Below, piece after piece: positions 1-5,330 of a DNA stretch of 5,736 nt. Location: positions 1 through 5,736 of the forward strand of contig JANWYL010000193.1 of assembly GCA_025056955.1 (NCBI GenBank), in the 5' to 3' direction. The DNA comes from Sandaracinaceae bacterium (GTDB lineage: Bacteria; Myxococcota_A; Polyangia; Polyangiales; Sandaracinaceae). Position 1 is the stretch's first letter. The number at the start of each line of letters is the position of its first letter. The notes beneath the pieces are model-generated. The model did no database searches, was not told where the DNA came from, and worked only from the letters and a program-made list of their open reading frames with translations. The position numbers and the translations under genes are program-made.

Positions 1-558
1 TGGGGGATGACCGATCTCCAAGCGTAGGAGAAAACGATCAAGTTGGGATTCGGGGAGCGGTTGCGTACCGTGAAAATCTTCTGGGTTTTGAGTGGCGATC
101 ACCCAAAATGGTGAAGGAAGGATATGGGTCTCACCATCGATTGATACCCTGTGCTCTTCCATGGCTTCGAGCAATGCACTTTGAGTGCGCGGGCTTGCTC
201 GATTGATTTCGTCGGCAAGAAACACAGAGGTGAAGATTGGCCCAGGCCTGAAGCGCAATTCACCACTTCGTGGGTCGTAGATGGAACCCCCAATGATGTC
301 TGAAGGGAGAAGATCTGATGTGAATTGCACTCGGCGGAAGGGAAGACCTGTTGCCTTGGCAAGAGAGCGAGCCAAAGACGTTTTTCCCACTCCTGGGATA
401 TCTTCGAGCAATAGGTGCCCCCCTGCAAGGAGGGCCACAACCGCAAGCTCCACAATTTCTTGCTTTCCCTCAAGCACCCTCTCAATGCTTTTTAACAGTG
501 AAGGCAGAAGCAAGATGGGTGAGTCTTGGGAATGGATGGCACAATCTTGCGAAGTCAT
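1..558 (-). CDS. MoxR-family AAA+ ATPase, 3' part outside window
   Basis: My own translation of the minus strand gives an uninterrupted frame of 186 residues from the ATG at 558 to the window edge; the C-terminal part is missing. Visible AAA+ motifs are Walker A (PGVGKT, 55-60), Walker B (VFLADE, 112-117, followed by INRASP), a sensor-1 asparagine in ATQNP (158) and the arginine of SQLDRF (175). The stretches GGHLLLEDIPG and TQSALLEAMEE are hallmarks of MoxR proteins. Members of this family are cytoplasmic ATPases thought to act as chaperones that mature or activate protein complexes, usually with VWA or DUF58 partners encoded next door. Such a partner may lie beyond position 1, which is inference. 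The start codon overlaps the kinase stop (ATGA), and the bases before it (CCTCTGCCACTCC) hold no Shine-Dalgarno sequence, so translation probably depends on ribosomes finishing the kinase. The family assignment is secure; the client is unknown. Confidence 0.95.
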   Translation of the reverse strand, partial: MTSQDCAIHSQDSPILLLPSLLKSIERVLEGKQEIVELAVVALLAGGHLLLEDIPGVGKTSLARSLAKATGLPFRRVQFTSDLLPSDIIGGSIYDPRSGELRFRPGPIFTSVFLADEINRASPRTQSALLEAMEEHRVSIDGETHILPSPFWVIATQNPEDFHGTQPLPESQLDRFLLRLEIGHPP

Positions 559-2510
559 GGAGTGGCAGAGGATGGTTGCGGTGGTGGAGGGGGTTGGTTG
601 TCTTTGGCTTTAGGTAGGAGTGCGATTTCAATCAATGCAATTTCTCTTGGGTGCAAAAAAACTTCCCTTTGGGTGGTTTCATAGCCTGGAGCAACCAAAA
701 CAATGGTGTGATGACCAGAAGGCAAATCCGAGACCCGCAGTGGAGCTTTTCCGCGCGGCCGCCCATCGATCACCACAAGGGCATCCACAGGTGGGTTGCA
801 GTGAAGTTCGACGGTTGCTTTCTGATTCATTGCAAGAAGGGCAGTTGTCGTTACACCTCCAAGAGAGAGAGTAAGAAGGGAAGAGAGAGAGAAAAAAACA
901 ATGTCTCCTCGAGAGGCTCGAAGTGGGATCGACGGTTGAGAAGGTGCAGGATGAGGCGAAGGTGGGGAAGACTCTTGGCGGTGCGATGCGAGCAAACGTC
1001 GAATGACACGGGAGTTGAGTCGACTCGGATCAATTGAAAAGGTGGAAAGCCGGCCATCGACATCAGGTTGAATGGGGTCAGGATCGGTGGTGATGAGCCT
1101 TTTGGCAGCAAGGCGCTCAAGGGTGTTGCGGATGAAGGAGCCGGCTTGGGGACGTAAAGTGGATCTTTCACCTTTTTGGTTGTTTGGTTCAGAGGAAAGG
1201 GTGTGGGATGGGTCGGTTGTTGCAGGCAGATGAGGTGCCATCGTTTTGGTCGAAACGCCAGCTGAGTGTAACGACGATGGTGGCTCAATGGAGGTGTATG
1301 CGTTGAGTGGTTCGCCTCCGGAAGATTCGAAAAAAACCTCAGAAGGAGGTCCGGGAAAGTCCATGCGCGAAAGGAGAGAGGTCAACTCGATCACTTCGGT
1401 GAATTCTCGTTCGTCGATGGGTTCAAAGCCTTCATTTGGCTCGATTTCAAGCAGGGTGCTTCGACTGGTGGGCAATTCGTGGGCGTATGCCACTGGCCTG
1501 CCAATCGCATCGACCGCATCCAAGCGCGCCTTCTCTCGAATAAAGTCTTTGTAAAAAAGTTGCCGAAGCCACCGAGCGAGCTCGGGGCGTTCGAAGTGTG
1601 GGGCAAAGCCAGACAGGAAAGAAAGCAGCGCCTGCTGCATTTCCTCCCCGCTTGAAAAGCGATCAGCTGGCTCTCGTTTGAGCGCCCGCATGACGATTTC
1701 AGCAAGTTTTTTGGGGACGCGGGGAGCAATCGACTCGATGGGAGGAACTTCTGCATCCCGGATGCGTTGGATGATCTCCATGTCACTTCCACGAGCAAAA
1801 AGGGGACGGAGGGTGATCATTTCGTAAAGAAGGGTGCCAACTGCAAAGAGGTCCGAGCGGCCATCTAAGGGCAAACCACGCACCTGCTCAGGGCTCATGT
1901 AGCCCATCTTGCCTTTGATGGTGCCGACTTGGGTGTGCGTGATTCGAAATGATGCTTTCGCAATCCCAAAGTCGATGAGCTTCACACGCCCATCGAAACT
2001 GATAAGGACGTTTTGGGGGGAGACATCTCGGTGAACGATGTTGAGGGCTTGCCCCTTTTCATCTCTTAGGGTGTGAGCGTAGTGCAAGGCTTCGCACAGC
2101 TTGGCACCGATATAGGCCGAGACCTCGTAGGGGATATGACCTTTGCTTTGCTTGGCAGTACGCAGGACTTGAAGAAGGTCGCGGCCCCACACATATTCCA
2201 TGACAAGGTAAAGGGTGCTTTGGCAACGACCGATTTCGTAAATCGGCACAATGCCAGGATGCCGAAGAAAGCCAGCAAGCCTTGCTTCATCAATAAACAT
2301 GTGAATGAACTCGGCATCCTCCGAAAACTGGGGAAGGATGCGCTTGAGCGCACGGAGGTCGGATACCTTTCCCTTTTCCATGGACTTTGCAAGCCAAACT
2401 TCAGCCATTCCCCCAACTGCCAAGCGTTCCAAGAGCAAATATTTTCCAAATGGTGTAAAACGAGGGCCATCTGCATTCAGTTGGGGTTGCACGTTTTCAT
2501 GAATTGCCAT
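555..2510 (-). CDS. Transmembrane Ser/Thr protein kinase with C-terminal PEGA domain
   Basis: This 651-residue protein has a complete Hanks-type kinase domain (about 21-300): glycine loop AVGGMAEVWLA (31-41), ATP-binding Lys56 in RALKRIL, helix-C Glu75, catalytic loop HRDVSPQN (160-167), DFG (180-182) and SPE (206-208) in place of APE. Because Arg precedes the catalytic Asp, control by phosphorylation of the activation loop (Thr191, Thr193, Thr197) is plausible. A long Pro/Ser-rich and probably disordered linker follows (about 345-535), then one hydrophobic segment (about 536-560) and a PEGA-type beta domain (about 565-632, with VVIDGRPRGKAPL and APGYETTQREV). The tail is proline-rich. Predicted topology is a cytoplasmic kinase with the PEGA domain outside the membrane, as in many myxobacterial kinases. 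It should phosphorylate Ser/Thr on unknown targets; the coupled MoxR ATPase is an obvious candidate. The ATG at 2510 is the only sensible start before the kinase domain, but no Shine-Dalgarno sequence precedes it. Confidence 0.95.
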   Translation of the reverse strand: MAIHENVQPQLNADGPRFTPFGKYLLLERLAVGGMAEVWLAKSMEKGKVSDLRALKRILPQFSEDAEFIHMFIDEARLAGFLRHPGIVPIYEIGRCQSTLYLVMEYVWGRDLLQVLRTAKQSKGHIPYEVSAYIGAKLCEALHYAHTLRDEKGQALNIVHRDVSPQNVLISFDGRVKLIDFGIAKASFRITHTQVGTIKGKMGYMSPEQVRGLPLDGRSDLFAVGTLLYEMITLRPLFARGSDMEIIQRIRDAEVPPIESIAPRVPKKLAEIVMRALKREPADRFSSGEEMQQALLSFLSGFAPHFERPELARWLRQLFYKDFIREKARLDAVDAIGRPVAYAHELPTSRSTLLEIEPNEGFEPIDEREFTEVIELTSLLSRMDFPGPPSEVFFESSGGEPLNAYTSIEPPSSLHSAGVSTKTMAPHLPATTDPSHTLSSEPNNQKGERSTLRPQAGSFIRNTLERLAAKRLITTDPDPIQPDVDGRLSTFSIDPSRLNSRVIRRLLASHRQESSPPSPHPAPSQPSIPLRASRGDIVFFSLSSLLTLSLGGVTTTALLAMNQKATVELHCNPPVDALVVIDGRPRGKAPLRVSDLPSGHHTIVLVAPGYETTQREVFLHPREIALIEIALLPKAKDNQPPPPPQPSSATP

Positions 2511-2531
2511 GGCAGACTGTAGAGTACTGAA

Positions 2532-2559
2532 AGTGTAGCACGCGAAAGGGGTCGGTGAA
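2532..2559 (-). promoter_or_regulatory. Possible sigma-70-like promoter for the kinase-MoxR unit
   Basis: On the minus strand, TTCACC (2554-2559, 4 of 6 matches to TTGACA) and TACACT (2532-2537, 4 of 6 to TATAAT) are separated by 16 bases. A TG lies one base before the -10 box (TGCTACACT), as in extended -10 promoters. Transcription would start near 2525, leaving a leader of only about 15 bases before the kinase ATG, which fits the absence of a Shine-Dalgarno sequence. The matches are modest and chance cannot be excluded. Confidence 0.3.
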
Positions 2560-2581
2560 AGGCGTGAACTCGATGGCCCCC

Positions 2582-2602
2582 AAGCATCTCAGCCGAATGC
2601 TT
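2582..2602 (+). repeat. Inverted repeat just upstream of the CpoB-like gene
   Basis: AAGCAT (2582-2587) and ATGCTT (2597-2602) are perfect 6-base complements around a 9-base loop. The right arm ends one base before the ribosome binding site at 2604. In RNA it could form a small hairpin beside the site; in DNA it could be a binding site in the divergent control region. The arms are short, so function is unproven. Confidence 0.35.
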
Positions 2603-2603
2603 C

Positions 2604-2610
2604 GAGGTGG
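2604..2610 (+). promoter_or_regulatory. Ribosome binding site deciding the start at 2615
   Basis: GAGGTGG lies 4 bases before the ATG at 2615. The frame is open further upstream, with possible starts at GTG 2555, ATG 2573 and ATG 2597, and further downstream, with ATG 2657 and ATG 2660. None of those has a comparable Shine-Dalgarno sequence at proper spacing, so 2615 is preferred. Confidence 0.65.
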
Positions 2611-2614
2611 CAAG

Positions 2615-3658
2615 ATGATTTTTGGACGTAAGAAAGGGGGCTGGCCTACACTCCGAATGATGCGACAAAAAATCCAACCGAGATGGTGTGGAGCTTGGTG
2701 TGCAGTGGGGCTTTGGTGGTTTGGCTGCATTCACCAAAAAGGCTTGGAGCAACCTCGCCGTGAGTCTTCAGAGGGTGGAGAAATGCTCAGCAGCAGGCTG
2801 GCAGCGCTTGAAGAAGCCCTTCAGGAACGTGAGGGAAGGATACGGATGCTTGAATCGCAGCTGGCCTTGGCACAATCGGAAGCGAGGGAAGCAAAGGAAT
2901 CGAAAGAAGCGCTTGCCTCGGATGCCTCGGCTCAACCCCTTGTGATTCGGATTGGTGATGGCCGTCGGCAGGGTTCAGAACGCAGAGAAACACTCGAAGA
3001 GAAGGGAGCAGAAGTCCTAGAATTCGATGGAAGTTTAGAAAATAAACACTCTCAAGGGGTGAGGCCAGTGCTTAGGTTGTATGGTGAAGGGGAGGATGAT
3101 CACTGGGTGAGCGATGGTGAAAAAAAAGGTGAGGCTCTGGCGATGATGATTCCTCAACAGAGCTTCCAACCTGCTGTTGAAAATAGTGGGTGGGAGCGTC
3201 TGCCACTTGCTCCTGTGAGTCGCCTTCAAACTTGGCAGAGCGCTTCATCCCAGCCACCTCACTCACATCCCATTTCACCTTCACGTGATGAGGGGGACTC
3301 AAACTTTGTGGAGTCCTACCGTGCTGCCCTGCGGCGACTTGCAGAAAGGCGCTACGAGGATGCAGATCGCGCCCTTGCGGATTTTTTGATGAATCACCCC
3401 ACCCATCCCTATGCAGACAATGCGATGTATTGGCGGGCTGAGATCCGTTTTCTCCAGCGTGATTGCGAGGGTGCGGAGCACATCCTGCGCACCTTGCTCG
3501 AACGTTACCCGCAAGGCAACAAGGTGCCTGATGCCCTGTTTCGGCTTGCAACCTGCCGAAGACAAGCGGGGGATATGGCTGGATCCCAACGCTATTTGCA
3601 ACGCTTGCGCGAGGAGCATTCCAGCTGGTTGCGTCACCGATTGGAGGAAGGAATATGA
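2615..3658 (+). CDS. CpoB/YbgF-like envelope protein: signal peptide, coiled coil and TPR domain
   Basis: From ATG 2615 the product has 347 residues. A basic N-terminus leads into a short Trp/Cys-rich hydrophobic segment ending in WWFGC, with Cys38 as the possible lipidation site. This suggests a lipoprotein, although Trp at -3 is not a standard lipobox. A heptad-like coiled coil follows (about 56-98), then a low-complexity linker containing PVLRLYG. The C-terminal TPR array (about 231-337) has phrases typical of CpoB/YbgF: HPYADNAMYWRAE and YPQGNKVPDALFRLA. CpoB in E. coli is a periplasmic protein linking the Tol-Pal system with peptidoglycan synthesis at division; coiled coil then TPR is the same order, but no tol or pal gene is visible, so an equivalent role is inference. 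The gene overlaps the LysM gene by ATGA. An 8-A run at 3120-3127 lies in the linker coding region. If ATG 2657 or 2660 were used, the signal peptide would have a more usual length. Confidence 0.88.
   Translation: MIFGRKKGGWPTLRMMRQKIQPRWCGAWCAVGLWWFGCIHQKGLEQPRRESSEGGEMLSSRLAALEEALQEREGRIRMLESQLALAQSEAREAKESKEALASDASAQPLVIRIGDGRRQGSERRETLEEKGAEVLEFDGSLENKHSQGVRPVLRLYGEGEDDHWVSDGEKKGEALAMMIPQQSFQPAVENSGWERLPLAPVSRLQTWQSASSQPPHSHPISPSRDEGDSNFVESYRAALRRLAERRYEDADRALADFLMNHPTHPYADNAMYWRAEIRFLQRDCEGAEHILRTLLERYPQGNKVPDALFRLATCRRQAGDMAGSQRYLQRLREEHSSWLRHRLEEGI
3643..3651 (+). promoter_or_regulatory. Strong ribosome binding site of the LysM gene
   Basis: GGAGGAAGG lies 3 bases before the ATG at 3655, inside the last codons of the CpoB-like gene. 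The downstream gene can therefore recruit ribosomes directly as well as by coupling through the ATGA overlap. Confidence 0.75.
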
Positions 3659-4743
3659 TCAAGTGGAAAGGTGTTTGGGTTGGTGGGCTTTGTCTTTGGA
3701 TGTTTACTCTTTCCAAAGCCCAAGCCGATGAGTGGTCAGAGTATGGTGAAGAGTCTGTTGGCACAATTGGCTTGCGTCGTAGACGCATGGAAGAAATTCC
3801 CCCAACCCATGTGGTGAAGCGGGGTGATACCCTGTGGAGCATCAGTGGTCGCTACTATGGAAACCCATGGGAGTGGCCCAGGTTGTGGTCGTATAACCCA
3901 GAAATCACTAACCCCCACTGGATTTACCCTGACGATGTCATCCGTCTCCGTCCTGAAGGGGAAGGGCAGGCTGTTTCGGCGGAGCAGAGAACCCGTCCTC
4001 GGTTACGGTTGGCGGAGCGGGGGCCTGATTTCATCTCGCTTCGGCGCTATGGCTACCTCGATCGGATGGCTCTTGAGCAAAGCGGTGAGATCGTCGGATC
4101 GCCAGAGGACCACATGCTGCTAGCAACCGAGGACAAGGTGTACATTCGTTTTTTGGGGGAGCGGAGCGAAAAAGAGCGCCCCCTCACAGAGTGGACCATC
4201 TACCGCCTCGAAGACGCATCTCGGCGCAATCCCCCTCAATCCGGGACGGTTGTGCGCATTCTTGGTACCGTTCGCCTTGAAAGCTACGACCAGGAAGAGC
4301 GCTTGGCAGTGGGGCGGATCATTGAGGCGCTTGATCCGATTGAGCGGGGTGATCTCGTGGCAGTTATGGATCGACGCTTTGAGTTGGTGAGGCCAACAGC
4401 TTCTGACCGCAACCTGGAAAGCCACGTGGTTGCTGCTTTCTCTCCGCAGGAACTGAGCGCGCAGGCGCAAATCGTTTTTGTTCCAGTTGGTGAAGAAGAT
4501 GGGGTGCGCCTAGGAAACCGCTTTTTTGTGGTGCGCTATGGTGACAATTGGCGCAAAAGCGCTCACTCCTTAGCAATCCAAATGGCTAACCCCCTTCCTT
4601 CCTCCCCTTCTCGTTGGCCCAAAGAGGTGATTGCAGAGGGGCGGGTTGTTAGTTTGCGACCAAAGAGTGCAGGGATTTGGATCACCCAATCGATTGCGCC
4701 AGTTGAAGTGGGTGATCAAGTGGAGATGCGAGAAGGTTATTGA
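3655..4743 (+). CDS. Secreted LysM-domain peptidoglycan-binding protein
   Basis: The 362-residue product starts with a typical signal peptide (basic WKGVWVGG start, hydrophobic core, cleavage site AQA at 22-24 before DE). One LysM domain lies at about 51-99 (THVVKRGDTLWSISGRYYG, then IYPDDVIRL). LysM binds N-acetylglucosamine chains of peptidoglycan, so the protein should sit in the periplasm. The segment WEWPRLWSYNPEITNPHWIYP is the form seen in a group of proteobacterial LysM proteins with long tails. The remaining 260 residues are predicted beta-rich with no catalytic motif that I recognise. They contain related turns of the form hydrophobic-x-x-GD-x-V: ALDPIERGDLVAV (225-237) and SIAPVEVGDQVEM (346-358), with LLATEDKVYI (155-164) as a weaker third. 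A structural or adaptor role fits better than an enzyme. Its coupling to the CpoB-like gene suggests that both work on the same envelope process. Confidence 0.9.
   Translation: MIKWKGVWVGGLCLWMFTLSKAQADEWSEYGEESVGTIGLRRRRMEEIPPTHVVKRGDTLWSISGRYYGNPWEWPRLWSYNPEITNPHWIYPDDVIRLRPEGEGQAVSAEQRTRPRLRLAERGPDFISLRRYGYLDRMALEQSGEIVGSPEDHMLLATEDKVYIRFLGERSEKERPLTEWTIYRLEDASRRNPPQSGTVVRILGTVRLESYDQEERLAVGRIIEALDPIERGDLVAVMDRRFELVRPTASDRNLESHVVAAFSPQELSAQAQIVFVPVGEEDGVRLGNRFFVVRYGDNWRKSAHSLAIQMANPLPSSPSRWPKEVIAEGRVVSLRPKSAGIWITQSIAPVEVGDQVEMREGY
4680..4717. repeat. 8-base inverted repeat near the end of the LysM gene
   Basis: GATCACCC (4680-4687) and GGGTGATC (4710-4717) are perfect complements with a 22-base loop, ending 24 bases before the LysM stop codon. 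With only 6 bases between the two convergent stop codons, any transcription end signal must lie inside coding DNA, and this is the only stem noticed there. There is no T run directly after it on either strand, so it is not a standard intrinsic terminator. Confidence 0.3.
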
Positions 4744-4749
4744 TTGATT

Positions 4750-4995
4750 TCAGTCGCTTCCAATTGTCGATCGGACTTGGGAAACCACTGCGCGAAAAGC
4801 AGTGTGCGGATCTTCGCCCTGCTCAATGCGCTCACGCATGCGGCGTGCGAGAAGAACCTGGGTGAGCCGATCACCATGGTCTTCACCTGCCACAGGAAAG
4901 GGCGGCTCGCTTTCGGCCATAAGGGCTCGAATGGCTTCGTCGAGTTGGGCAAGGGAATATTCCATGGCCAAGCGCCTGGCCTCTGAGACCTTCAT
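4750..4995 (-). CDS. Small acidic conserved protein next to thioredoxin (DUF6952-like)
   Basis: This 81-residue protein has a helical N-terminus (MKVSEARRLAMEYSLAQLDE), a central Pro/Gly/acidic loop (EPPFPVAGEDHGDRLT, 50% by eye acidic or Gly) and a helical C-terminus ending VVSQVRSTI. It has no cysteine, signal peptide or membrane segment, so it is probably cytoplasmic. The pattern GEDxGxxLTxVLxA, then GxDxxTAxRxxVxxVRxxI, recalls short proteins encoded beside thioredoxin or peroxiredoxin genes, which I believe are named DUF6952; that name is from memory and unverified. No biochemical role is known to me. The ATG at 4995 overlaps the thioredoxin stop (ATGA) and has a good ribosome binding site, which supports a real gene. 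It could be a partner or adaptor of the thioredoxin, which is inference. Confidence 0.82.
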   Translation of the reverse strand: MKVSEARRLAMEYSLAQLDEAIRALMAESEPPFPVAGEDHGDRLTQVLLARRMRERIEQGEDPHTAFRAVVSQVRSTIGSD

Positions 4996-5330
4996 CCTGC
5001 CACCTCTTGAGCATTTTGACCAAATGTGGCGATGAGTTTTTCTTTGACTTTTTCAATGCGGCTTGTCAAAAAGCCCTCAAGGAATTGGCCGTTGCGGTAT
5101 AAGGCGAAGTAGGGGATCCCTTCGATTCGAAGGGATTTTCGGGTCTGGGGGTTGGCTTCGGCGTCGACCACAAAGAAGTGAACGTGGGGAAATTCTTGAG
5201 ACAGTTGTTCGAACTTGGGGCGGATGAGCATGCACTGCCCACACCACGTTGCGTAGAAGTCGACAATCGCATTTTTTGCTTCTCGAATCGTGCCCTCAAA
5301 ATCGGCGTCGCTAAGGGATCGCACTGTCAC
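4992..5330 (-). CDS. Thioredoxin-like protein with CGQC active site
   Basis: The 112-residue product is one thioredoxin fold of normal length. It has the buried Asp24 in IVDFYATWC, the redox motif WCGQC (29-33), and the cis-proline in GIPYFALYRNG (Pro73). Members reduce disulfides using the CxxC pair. Two positions differ from classical thioredoxin: Gln replaces Pro in CGPC, and Tyr follows the cis-proline where Thr is usual. Both flank the active site and may shift redox potential or partner choice. There is no signal peptide, so it should act in the cytoplasm. The start is GTG at 5330, supported by AAGGAGG with a 5-base spacer. A second in-frame GTG two codons on is less well placed. The gene sits between a DUF1444 gene (GTGA overlap) and a small acidic protein gene (ATGA overlap), forming a compact cassette. 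It resembles YtpP-type thioredoxin-like proteins in its context more than a general TrxA. Confidence 0.93.
   Translation of the reverse strand: MTVRSLSDADFEGTIREAKNAIVDFYATWCGQCMLIRPKFEQLSQEFPHVHFFVVDAEANPQTRKSLRIEGIPYFALYRNGQFLEGFLTSRIEKVKEKLIATFGQNAQEVAG
5000..5007 (-). promoter_or_regulatory. Ribosome binding site of the small acidic protein
   Basis: On the minus strand AGAGGTGG lies 4 bases before the ATG at 4995, within the thioredoxin coding sequence. It supports the reality and the start of this short gene. The core GAGGTGGCA is identical to the one before the CpoB-like gene at 2604. Confidence 0.65.

Noticed and set aside
861..898. Purine-rich tract with two GA repeats and a 7-A run
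   Set aside because: On the coding strand this is pyrimidine-rich DNA encoding the hydrophobic membrane segment of the kinase (FFSLSSLLTLSL), which explains the bias; no separate element is needed.
851..1288. 145-codon minus-strand frame within the kinase gene
   Set aside because: It lies in another frame of the kinase linker and membrane segment; low-complexity composition and no family resemblance.
2073..2522. 149-codon plus-strand frame opposite the kinase domain
   Set aside because: Antisense to the conserved catalytic domain, no motif, no fitting ribosome binding site.
2555..2614. Longer N-terminus of the CpoB-like protein from GTG 2555
   Set aside because: It would place 43 residues before the hydrophobic segment and lacks a well-spaced Shine-Dalgarno sequence, whereas ATG 2615 has a clear one.
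3072..3842. 256-codon open frame on the minus strand opposite the CpoB-like and LysM genes
   Set aside because: Rich in His, Pro and Ser with no recognisable motif, and it lies fully antisense to two well-supported genes; it is explained as a shadow frame.
4744..4986. 80-codon plus-strand frame after the LysM gene
   Set aside because: It is antisense to the small acidic protein, has no ribosome binding site of note and resembles no family.
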